Assembly (NCBI GenBank): GCA_015485335.1
Contig: WFTT01000134.1
Span: forward strand, 1 to 39,713
Length of the DNA stretch: 39,713 bases
Direction: 5' to 3'
Source: Robiginitomaculum sp.
GTDB lineage: Bacteria > Pseudomonadota > Alphaproteobacteria > Caulobacterales > Maricaulaceae
A program made the translations under genes and the position numbers. A model generated the notes under the pieces. It had not been told where the DNA came from, ran no database searches, and saw nothing but the letters and a program-made list of their open reading frames with translations. Below are positions 33,619-39,713 of this stretch, one piece after another (the stretch's first letter is position 1; the number at the start of each line of letters is the position of its first letter).

Positions 33619-35022
33619 TTATAGCAGAATTAGTGTTGCCAGGCCTAGAAAGACAAAAAAACCGATGACGTCTGTCGCCGTGGTTACAAAAACCGAAGAG
33701 GCCACGGCCGGGTCCGCCCCCAGTTTCTTCAACCCCAATGGCACCAGAATGCCAGCCAGGCCGGCAATCAGCAAATTAATCAGCATGGCCGCTCCGATTA
33801 CGATGGCCAACAGGACCGAGTGAAACCACAGATACGCGATTGGCCCCATAATCGCGGCAAATATAAGGCCATTGATCAGCCCGGCTGAGATTTCACGCAG
33901 CACAATGCGCCGCACATTGGACGAGGTAATATCTCGCGAGGCGATCGAGCGCACCGCCACAGCCAGTCCCTGGGTGCCGGCATTGCCGCCCATGGAGGCC
34001 ACAATGGGGGCCAGCACCGCCAGCGCTACAATTTTGCTGATAACCTCACTGAAGGTGGCAATCACCGCCGATGCCAGAATGGCGGTGCCCAGATTAATGG
34101 CCAGCCAGGGCACCCGGCTGCGCACGGTTTCCATAATGGTGTCGGCCAGGCCCGCCTCATTCACCCCGGCCAGGGCCAGCATGTCTTCGGTATATTCTTC
34201 TTGCAGAACTTCCACGATATCATCGACCATGATCATACCGGTTAGGCGGCCTTCGGCATCCACCACAGGAGCCGAGGGAAGGTCATATTTTTCAAAAAGA
34301 TAGGCCGCATCTTCCTGATCCATTTGCGGCGTGACCACGGCGCGCAGGGGGGCCATGACCTTGCTAAGGGCGGTGCTGCGTTCGGCCCGCAACAAGGTCG
34401 ACAAGGCGACGCTACCCAGGGGATGAAAGGCCGGATCCACAATATATACTTCGTAAAATACATCGGGCAGGCTGTCTGGCGGGGCCTCGCGGACATAATC
34501 GATCAGATGGCCGACGGTCCAGAATTGCGGGGCGGAGACAAAGTCGCGCTGCATCAGGCGGCCGGCGCTGTCTTCCTCAAATTTCAGGCTGTGTTCCAGC
34601 GAATCACGCACCGTAGGGGACAGCTTGTCCAGAACCTGGGAACGCATATCGTCGTCCAGCTCTTCGACCAGCTGTACCGCATCATCAAATTCCATTTCGT
34701 GAATGGCGTCGGCGATTTGTTGCGGGTTCAGGGCATCGACCACATCTTCCAGTGCGTCGTCGGACAATTCCGCCAACACGTCGCCGCCAAACGCGTCCGG
34801 TGCCAGACGTGCCGCGGCCTGGGTTTCGTTGGCCGATAACTGTTCTACAACATCGGCGGCATCGGCCGGGTCCAGCTCGTCCAGTGCTTTTTCAACCGCA
34901 TCGGCATCGCGCTGTGCAACCGCCACACGCACATCATCTACGGCCTGGGCATCAACATGCACCCCCCCGGCCAGTTCGTCTGTGGCCATGGCATTTTCGC
35001 GTGGTTTGTTTGTCTCGCTCAT
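33619..35022 (-). CDS. mgtE: Magnesium transporter MgtE
   Basis: A 467-residue Mg2+ channel/transporter of the inner membrane. The N-terminal MgtE_N superhelical domain (about 35-150, with repeated LSDDALEDVVDALNPQQ-type acidic helices) and a pair of CBS domains (about 155-275) form the cytosolic Mg2+ sensor. Five membrane helices follow (about 300-467), containing the signature PIVASMGGNAGTQGLAV and the pore-lining region FVTTATDVIGFFVFLG. Length is normal. The first 35 residues are an extra polar tail. It is probably the first gene of a unit with the Kelch gene 21 nt downstream. A palindrome 14 nt upstream of the start may be a regulatory site. Confidence 0.96.
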   Translation of the reverse strand: MSETNKPRENAMATDELAGGVHVDAQAVDDVRVAVAQRDADAVEKALDELDPADAADVVEQLSANETQAAARLAPDAFGGDVLAELSDDALEDVVDALNPQQIADAIHEMEFDDAVQLVEELDDDMRSQVLDKLSPTVRDSLEHSLKFEEDSAGRLMQRDFVSAPQFWTVGHLIDYVREAPPDSLPDVFYEVYIVDPAFHPLGSVALSTLLRAERSTALSKVMAPLRAVVTPQMDQEDAAYLFEKYDLPSAPVVDAEGRLTGMIMVDDIVEVLQEEYTEDMLALAGVNEAGLADTIMETVRSRVPWLAINLGTAILASAVIATFSEVISKIVALAVLAPIVASMGGNAGTQGLAVAVRSIASRDITSSNVRRIVLREISAGLINGLIFAAIMGPIAYLWFHSVLLAIVIGAAMLINLLIAGLAGILVPLGLKKLGADPAVASSVFVTTATDVIGFFVFLGLATLILL

Positions 35023-35255
35023 GGGCTGGCCTTAGTTGCAATGCATTGCATAGCGCAATAAGGCGGACCATAGGCAAAGCCTTGGCGAAAATCGAGCCAA
35101 ATCATACAGTCCCATGCGATAAACTGTGCGCTAATCTCAGGATCCGGTCGGCCAGGGGCAAGAGGTTCCAATTTTCACCATTGCAGCTCTTCAATGAACG
35201 CTGTTAAGTTATTGAACGGCCTTTGTCCTGGTTGGTTTTGCGAAAAGAGAATGGC
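35023..35255. promoter_or_regulatory. Divergent mgtE/alkylsulfatase intergenic region with 14-bp palindrome
   Basis: About 230 nt between the divergent mgtE and alkylsulfatase starts. It contains the perfect palindrome TGCAATGCATTGCA at 35037-35050, just upstream of mgtE, where a dimeric regulator could bind. I see no M-box-like Mg2+ riboswitch and no gene. The remainder should hold the two promoters but no clear -35/-10 pair stands out. Confidence 0.45.
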
Positions 35256-37211
35256 ATGCCCCAAAAAATTACCCTGATGCTTTCCTGCCTTGTTCTGTTT
35301 GGTGCCTGTAACCAAACCAGGGAAACCAGCGCGCCACCGCCGGCCCCGGTAGAGGGCAAAGGGGCCGCCCCGGCGATACTTGATTTTTCGGACCGTGCCG
35401 ATTTTACCAGCGCCGAACGCGGCTTTATTGCCAGCCTGCCATCAGGGGAAATCAAGGATGCCGATGGCAGAACCGTTTATTCCATGGCTGCCTATGACTT
35501 TTTAAAAGCGGACGCCCCGGCAAGCGTCAACAAATCTCTTTGGCGGCAAAGTCAGCTGAATGCCAAGCATGGCCTTTTCGAAGTGGTTGATGGTATTTAC
35601 CAGGTGCGCGGTTTTGATCTTTCTAATATGAGTCTGATTCGGGGCAAAACCGGCTGGATCGTGATTGATCCCCTGATCAGCAAGGAAACCGCCGCGGCGG
35701 CCTTGGCCCTGGCGAATGAAAAACTGGGCGCGCGTCCGGTCAAGGCGGTTATCTATACCCACTCCCATATTGATCATTATGGCGGGGTGCGCGGGGTTAC
35801 CAATGCGGCGGACGTGGCCAGCGGCAAGGTGCAGATCATTGCACCCAAAGACTTTACCCGCGAAACCGTGTCGGAAAACATTCTGGCCGGCAACCAGATG
35901 GCCCGCCGCGCCGGATATATGTTTGGTGCCTTTTTGCCCAAGACGGCAACGGGCCATGTGGGCTCGGGGCTGGGCCAGGGCATCAGCCTGGGCCGATCCG
36001 GGCTGATCCCCCCCACCCACGAGATCACCCATACGGGCGAAACCCTGAACGTGGATGGGATCGAAATGGTGTTTCAAATGGCCCCGGGGGCCGAAGCACC
36101 ACAGGAATTCATGTTTTACCTGCCCCAGTTCAAGGCCTTTTGCCAGGCCGAAGAGATGAGCCACAATTTGCATAATCTGCTCACCCCCCGGGGGGCGCAG
36201 ATCCGCAATGGTCTGGTCTGGAGCAAGCATATCGACAAGACCATTACCACCTTTGGCAAGGGCATAGAGGTGTCCTTTGGCTCGCATCACTGGCCGACCT
36301 GGGGCAATGCCAAAATTCTGGATTTTTATGAAAAACAGCGTGATACCTATCGCTATATTCATGACCAGACCTTACGGCTGGCCAATCATGGCATGACCAT
36401 GACCGAAATTGCCGAACAGATAAAACTGCCGCCCAGCCTGGCCAAAGAGTTTTACAATCGTGGCTATTACGGCACCGTCAATTTTAATTCCAAGGCACAA
36501 TACCAGTTTTATTACGGCTGGTTTGATGGCAATCCGGCGCATCTGAACCCCTTGCCACCGGCGGCCGAAGCCAAGGAAATGGTGCGCTATATGGGTGGCA
36601 GTGCGGCCATTCTGGAAAAGGCACAGCAAGATTATGACCAGGGCCAATGGCGCTTTGTGGCCACGGCGCTGAACTATCTGGTTTTTGCCGAACCGGATAA
36701 TCAGGAGGCCGCCAGCCTGTTGGCCAAAACCTATCAGCAACTGGCATACCGGGCTGAATCCGGCCCGTGGCGGGATTTTTACCTGACCGGTGCTCAGGAA
36801 CTGATCCGCCCCTTGATGAAAACCGCCACCATCAACACCGCCAACCCGGATATGATTGCCAATCTGCCGCTGGACCTTTTCTTTGATCTGATGGCCGTTC
36901 GACTGAATGGACCAAAGGCAGAAGGTCTTGATATCAAAATCAATTTTGATTTTATGGATACCGGCGACCAGGCGGCCCTGCACCTTAAAAACTCGGTACT
37001 GAACACCCGCATGGACACCCAGTATGAAGACGCCAACGCCACCATTCATCTCAATCGTTCTGACCTGAACAAGGTAATGCTGAAACAAACCAGCTTTGCC
37101 GCGCTGATGGTCAAGCGCAAAGTGCGCGTTACCGGTAGCTTGAAAGATTTGAAAACCTTTATGGGGCTACAGGACAATTTCGAATACTGGTTTAATATTG
37201 TGAAGCCGTGA
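35256..37211 (+). CDS. Alkylsulfatase (SdsA1/BDS1-type, metallo-beta-lactamase fold), lipoprotein
   Basis: A 651-residue zinc enzyme expected to hydrolyse primary alkyl sulfates to alcohols and sulfate. Metal ligands fit Pseudomonas SdsA1 by number: H169, H171, D173, H174 in THSHIDHYGG, E280 in APGAE, E299 or E300 in CQAEEMSH, and H344 or H345 in GSHHWPTWG. The alkylsulfatase dimerisation region (about 380-520, QIKLPPSLAKEFYNRGYYG at 391-409) and a C-terminal SCP2-like lipid-binding domain (about 530-651) follow. The N terminus has a lipoprotein-type signal ending in LFGAC (C18), so it is probably membrane-anchored in the periplasm. A TTG at 35223 would spoil the signal; the ATG at 35256 is chosen. 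Confidence 0.93.
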   Translation: MPQKITLMLSCLVLFGACNQTRETSAPPPAPVEGKGAAPAILDFSDRADFTSAERGFIASLPSGEIKDADGRTVYSMAAYDFLKADAPASVNKSLWRQSQLNAKHGLFEVVDGIYQVRGFDLSNMSLIRGKTGWIVIDPLISKETAAAALALANEKLGARPVKAVIYTHSHIDHYGGVRGVTNAADVASGKVQIIAPKDFTRETVSENILAGNQMARRAGYMFGAFLPKTATGHVGSGLGQGISLGRSGLIPPTHEITHTGETLNVDGIEMVFQMAPGAEAPQEFMFYLPQFKAFCQAEEMSHNLHNLLTPRGAQIRNGLVWSKHIDKTITTFGKGIEVSFGSHHWPTWGNAKILDFYEKQRDTYRYIHDQTLRLANHGMTMTEIAEQIKLPPSLAKEFYNRGYYGTVNFNSKAQYQFYYGWFDGNPAHLNPLPPAAEAKEMVRYMGGSAAILEKAQQDYDQGQWRFVATALNYLVFAEPDNQEAASLLAKTYQQLAYRAESGPWRDFYLTGAQELIRPLMKTATINTANPDMIANLPLDLFFDLMAVRLNGPKAEGLDIKINFDFMDTGDQAALHLKNSVLNTRMDTQYEDANATIHLNRSDLNKVMLKQTSFAALMVKRKVRVTGSLKDLKTFMGLQDNFEYWFNIVKP

Positions 37212-37289
37212 TCAAGGGCAGGGGCCGGCTGGGCCACCCGTTCTGTGCTCAAAAGCCATGCCTTGGCATCGCAACAGGGTAAGAAGGAA

Positions 37290-37376
37290 TGGTGCGGCCG
37301 AGAAGACTCGAACTTCCACGGGTTTTACCCCACAGCGACCTCAACGCTGCGCGTCTACCAGTTCCGCCACGGCCGC
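37290..37376 (-). tRNA. tRNA-Leu (anticodon GAG)
   Basis: On the minus strand the sequence folds as an 87-nt class II tRNA. The acceptor stem is GCGGCCG paired with CGGCCGC, with discriminator A and an encoded CCA end (37290-37292). The D-arm contains AACTGGTAGACGC; the anticodon stem CAGCG/CGCTG holds loop TTGAGGT with anticodon GAG at 37340-37342. A long variable arm (TGGGGTAAAACCCGT) and T-loop GTTCGAGTC follow. The long variable arm plus GAG identify leucine (reads CUC/CUU codons). Confidence 0.97.
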
Positions 37377-37453
37377 ACACTCTTTGGTAGGTGCGCGGAG
37401 GTATCAAACTTGATGGCGCTTGTGAAGCGCAAAGTGCAGGATGTCTAATTTAA

Positions 37454-37771
37454 TTAGGCCGCGGCCGCTTCAAAATCATAAACCTGCGCGGCATCCGTAA
37501 TGCTGATGGAAACTTTTTCATCCTGGATGATGATTTCACCGCGGGCGATGGGGTGATTATTGGCCAAAATCCAGACCTCATCATTTTCCCCCACTTCCAG
37601 TGGAATCACGGCCCCCCGGCCCATGCGCAGCAATTGCTGCATGGGTAGAATAGACCGCCCCAGAATCACAGAAATATCAATCTCGACTGCTTCTAGCTGA
37701 CTCACCTGAACCCCATTTACCAATTGACGCAATACTCGTTTAATGGAGTTTGGGGCCAATGCCTTTCCCAT
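37454..37771 (-). CDS. fliN: FliN-type flagellar motor switch protein
   Basis: A 105-residue protein consisting almost only of a SpoA/FliN C-terminal domain: VQVSQLEAVEIDISVILGRS, MQQLLRMGRGAVIPLEVGEND and LANNHPIARGEIII are the family's conserved strands and helix. FliN forms the lower C-ring of the flagellar motor and binds CheY-P and the export ATPase complex. Short FliN proteins of about 100 residues are normal in Alphaproteobacteria. No other flagellar gene lies in the window; fliN sits alone between tRNA-Leu and divergent lipB (22-nt gap). A type III secretion relative (YscQ C-terminal) is less likely given the size. Confidence 0.9.
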   Translation of the reverse strand: MGKALAPNSIKRVLRQLVNGVQVSQLEAVEIDISVILGRSILPMQQLLRMGRGAVIPLEVGENDEVWILANNHPIARGEIIIQDEKVSISITDAAQVYDFEAAAA

Positions 37772-37793
37772 GCGTTAAAGCGGCACATTTTTG

Positions 37794-38504
37794 ATGAAAA
37801 AAAATAATAAAAAATCGACGTCTTCCTTATTTGCCCCGGATCTCTCGCCGGTGGAATGGCTGGTTTCACAGGAGTTAGTGCCCTATAATCAGGCGGTTGC
37901 CATGATGGAGACCCGTGTGGCCGCGATACACAAGGGCGAGGCGCCCGAACAGGTCTGGCTGCTAGAGCATCCGCCGCTCTATAGCGCCGGGACCAGCGCC
38001 AATCCAAAAGATTTAAAAGAACCGGACCGTTTCCCTGTTTTTGCGACGGGGCGTGGCGGGCAATATACCTATCACGGGCCGGGCCAGCGCGTGGCCTATG
38101 TAATGCTGGACCTCACCCAGCGCGGACGAGATGTGCGCGCCTTTGTGCAGGCATTGGAAACATGGATTATCTTGAGTCTGGCCGATCTGGGCGTAGAGGC
38201 AGATGTCCGTGATGGGCGCATTGGCGTTTGGGTCGAGCGCCAGGATAATGGTCGCCCGCGCGAGGATAAAATCGCCGCCATCGGCATTCGCCTGCGCCGA
38301 TGGATCAGCTTTCACGGAATTTCTTTGAATGTGAATCCGGATTTATCTCATTTTGAGGGGATTATACCGTGCGGTATTACCGAACACGGAGTAACCAGCC
38401 TGGAAGAGCTGGGCACATCCCATTCCATGCAGGCGGTGGATACCGTGTTGCGCAAAACATTTGAAAAAGTGTTTGGGGAAACGGTGGTGGTGTCTAGGGG
38501 CTAG
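37794..38504 (+). CDS. lipB: Lipoyl(octanoyl) transferase
   Basis: Moves the octanoyl group from octanoyl-ACP to lipoyl domains of 2-oxoacid dehydrogenases and GcvH, the first step of lipoate assembly. A 236-residue protein; the catalytic pair is visible as K159 in [11 protein letters not shown] and C193 in [43 protein letters not shown] and [13 protein letters not shown] are the other family signatures. A TTG immediately before the ATG at 37794 is an alternative start; the first ten residues are Lys/Ser-rich. The ribosome binding site is poor. It is monocistronic and divergent from fliN. Confidence 0.96.
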   Translation: MKKNNKKSTSSLFAPDLSPVEWLVSQELVPYNQAVAMMETRVAAIHKGEAPEQVWLLEHPPLYSAGTSANPKDLKEPDRFPVFATGRGGQYTYHGPGQRVAYVMLDLTQRGRDVRAFVQALETWIILSLADLGVEADVRDGRIGVWVERQDNGRPREDKIAAIGIRLRRWISFHGISLNVNPDLSHFEGIIPCGITEHGVTSLEELGTSHSMQAVDTVLRKTFEKVFGETVVVSRG

Positions 38505-38511
38505 GCCAGGC

Positions 38512-38541
38512 AACCCGGGCAAGATTTATCCTGCCCGGGTT
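38512..38541. terminator. Hairpin between lipB and the DUF805 gene
   Basis: AACCCGGGCA (38512-38521) and TGCCCGGGTT (38532-38541) form a perfect 10-bp GC-rich stem with a 10-nt loop, placed between the 3' ends of two convergent genes. It lacks a proper U tract on either side, so it is either a bidirectional weak terminator or a copy of a palindromic repeat. Confidence 0.55.
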
Positions 38542-38557
38542 ATCATGAATGTCGGCG

Positions 38558-39055
38558 TCAGGTTGTGGCCGGGCCGTACTGATTTTCTTCCGGGTCGTTT
38601 TTCAGCAATTTATTGCCGATATAGGCAATAATAAACGAGCTCACCGCACTGGCGATGGCACTGGCCAATACGATCGAGCGCGAAGCTTCGAAGCTGGCTT
38701 TCATGGCGGCCATAATATCGGCCCCGGCTTTTTGTGCCGCGGCGGTTGCAGAGGCTGGGTCAAAACCGGTGATCATATAAACCAGCCGTGTTGACAGAAA
38801 ACTTACTGCTACCGTGACCAGCAGAACCAGTAATACCATCCATGCAGATTTTCCCGCATCATGCAGGCGTTTGGCCCACAGGCTGAACCACAGCCAGATC
38901 ATGATCAGGCCAACGGGCATCGCCACGAGAAAAAACATCATGGACACAAGGGTAAGCATGGAAAATATAAAATTGATGACGATCAGTAAAATCGCGCCTT
39001 GCATAAATTGCGTTGGATTAATGCGTCCTTTGGGACTGAAATATAGTTTACCCAT
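38558..39055 (-). CDS. DUF805 family membrane protein
   Basis: A 165-residue integral membrane protein of the DUF805 family (YhaH-like). It begins MGKLYFSPKGRINPTQF, close to the family's F-x-x-GRxxRxxF opening, then has hydrophobic helices (about 19-40, 42-60, 72-95 and 128-150) and the diagnostic WAKRLHDAGKSAWM segment at about 60-73. Between helices three and four lies an Ala-rich loop. The start ATG has AAAGGAG at 6-nt spacing. No function is established for the family. It has no operon partner and is convergent with lipB. Confidence 0.9.
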   Translation of the reverse strand: MGKLYFSPKGRINPTQFMQGAILLIVINFIFSMLTLVSMMFFLVAMPVGLIMIWLWFSLWAKRLHDAGKSAWMVLLVLLVTVAVSFLSTRLVYMITGFDPASATAAAQKAGADIMAAMKASFEASRSIVLASAIASAVSSFIIAYIGNKLLKNDPEENQYGPATT

Positions 39056-39265
39056 GGTGGCTCCTTTTTTTTAATTGATATCTGGTTTGTCCCAGATTTT
39101 TTGCCTGAGTGATTCCAGACCATCTATTGATAAAGCCAAGTGGTTCGCACAGCAAGTTTTGTTCTTTATTCCTGTTTTTGTGCCGCCCTGCTCAAGGCCG
39201 GGGTTTTCCTTTTCTCTTTCATCCTTCGCCCTTAGAGCCTCACTGCGTTCGCTCCTCAGTGCCTG

Positions 39266-39284
39266 CCCCGGGCTAGATCCGGGG
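39266..39284. repeat. Short palindromic element CCCCGG...CCGGGG
   Basis: CCCCGGGCTAGATCCGGGG has 6-bp complementary ends. It resembles the common intergenic 'CCCGGGCTTGATCCGGGG' type of repeat seen in many alphaproteobacterial genomes (from memory). Confidence 0.6.
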
Positions 39285-39311
39285 GTGTGGTGGAAAATAA
39301 AATACTGACCT

Positions 39312-39350
39312 CATACTGAGGTGCGAGGCGAAGCCGAGCCTCGAAGTATG
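39312..39350. repeat. Nested palindromic element (39 bp)
   Basis: Outer arms CATACT (39312-39317) and AGTATG (39345-39350) enclose inner arms CGAGGC (39324-39329) and GCCTCG (39338-39343). This build, with GGTGCGAGGCGAAGCCGAGC in the middle, is like a widespread alphaproteobacterial intergenic palindrome. Confidence 0.75.
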
Positions 39351-39527
39351 GATAACACAATCTGTCATTGTCCGGTTTTGCATTAATCCTGCTCTAGATT
39401 GCCAGGACAGGCCCGGCAATGACAGGGGCGACAACACCAATACGATACCCCACCTGCGCCCGTGTGGGACAAAGTTTTGTTATCCCCTGTTCCTAAGTTG
39501 AGGTTCCGGCATAGAGACCATCTCTTT

Positions 39528-39634
39528 CCTCTCCCGGGTGGGAGAGGAATAAGGTGAGGGATCATGGACTTAAAGAAAGTGCACTATCATTGCTTCACTA
39601 TCCCCTCACCCCGGCCCTCTCCCCAGGGAGAGGG
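39528..39634. repeat. Compound inverted repeat with two CTCTCCC/GGGAGAG hairpins
   Basis: A small hairpin CCTCTCCC-GGGT-GGGAGAGG (39528-39547) and a second CCCTCTCCC-CA-GGGAGAGGG (39615-39634) flank a larger inverted pair GGTGAGGG (39553-39560) and CCCTCACC (39603-39610). The whole can fold as a three-way structure. It matches the general look of REP/BIME-like 'CCCTCACCC...CTCTCCC' repeats found in many Proteobacteria. Confidence 0.75.
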
Positions 39635-39713
39635 CGTTCCGCCGAGGATAGCAAACCCCAGGGTCAAAAAGGGTCACCTCTTACCCCTGCGCATGACCGT
39701 CTCTACCCCTTAA

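Larger units (their letters stand above)
39056..39713. other. Gene-free right end with interspersed repeats
   Basis: About 650 nt in which no open frame has family-like sequence or a ribosome binding site. It holds a short hairpin ATCTGG-CCAGAT followed by five Ts (39080-39102), and at least four palindromic elements of kinds often scattered through alphaproteobacterial intergenic DNA (listed separately). The neighbouring gene to the right lies outside the window. Confidence 0.7.

Noticed and set aside
39080-39102. ATCTGG-CCAGAT hairpin plus T run, looking like a plus-strand terminator
   Set aside because: No plus-strand gene ends near it; it lies in the leader of the minus-strand DUF805 gene. 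A short stem like this can occur by chance.
39383-39565. A 60-codon minus-strand open frame at the right end
   Set aside because: It runs through palindromic repeats, has low-complexity translation and no start signal.
1-39713. Search for a defence island, prophage, transposase or integron
   Set aside because: No nuclease, helicase, toxin-antitoxin, integrase, transposase or phage structural gene is visible; the lysozyme-like gene has no phage neighbours.

Overview
The window looks like a piece of an alphaproteobacterial chromosome. The evidence is the type of genes present: a TadE/G-like von Willebrand protein, a C-terminally anchored GH24 lysozyme-like protein, KdsD, the HutF/HutG route of histidine breakdown, an SdsA-type alkylsulfatase and the interspersed palindromic repeats at the right end. 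The order cannot be fixed from the sequence alone; a marine, TonB-receptor-rich aerobic heterotroph (Caulobacterales, Parvularculales or Kordiimonadales-like) is a guess. Coding density is high and most genes sit in short operons. There is no phage, transposon, CRISPR array or obvious defence island.

Layout. 1-4.0 kb: an exopolysaccharide-priming glycosyl-1-phosphate transferase, a small membrane-anchored hypothetical protein, a sulfotransferase and a membrane-fused thioredoxin-fold protein. 4.0-11.0 kb: a tyrosine/homogentisate breakdown cluster (maiA divergent from hpd, then a PhyH-type dioxygenase, a VOC protein, a TonB-dependent receptor, fumarylacetoacetase and a MarR regulator). It lacks homogentisate 1,2-dioxygenase within the window. 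Related GTAAC/GTTAC motifs precede hpd/maiA, the receptor and fah-marR and are candidates for the MarR operator. 11.0-20.9 kb: a complete five-step histidine pathway in three blocks (hutF on the minus strand; hutI-hutH-hutG overlapping; hutU followed by a DUF6445-type oxygenase-like gene), with a hybrid histidine kinase on the opposite strand between hutG and hutU. No hutC repressor is visible.

20.9-28.3 kb, minus strand: kdsD downstream of glmS (sugar-phosphate supply for LPS and peptidoglycan), then a tightly overlapping operon encoding a DUF3604 PHP-type hydrolase, a parvulin-like prolyl isomerase and a HupE/UreJ-like membrane protein. 28.3-29.5 kb: isovaleryl-CoA dehydrogenase (leucine breakdown). 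29.6-35.0 kb: a TadG-like von Willebrand protein carrying a poly-lysine tract and a 54-bp tandem repeat, a lysozyme-like protein with a long acidic linker, a six-bladed Kelch protein and an MgtE Mg2+ transporter. 35.2-39.1 kb: an alkylsulfatase lipoprotein, tRNA-Leu(GAG), a lone fliN, lipB and a DUF805 membrane protein. The last ~650 bases hold no convincing gene but several palindromic interspersed repeats.

Taken together the region is dominated by amino-acid catabolism (Tyr, His, Leu) feeding glutamate, fumarate, acetoacetate and acetyl-CoA, with envelope and surface functions around it. The least explained parts are the DUF3604-PPIase-HupE operon, the DUF6445 gene behind hutU, the PhyH/VOC/TonB genes inside the tyrosine cluster, and the repeat-expanded von Willebrand protein.
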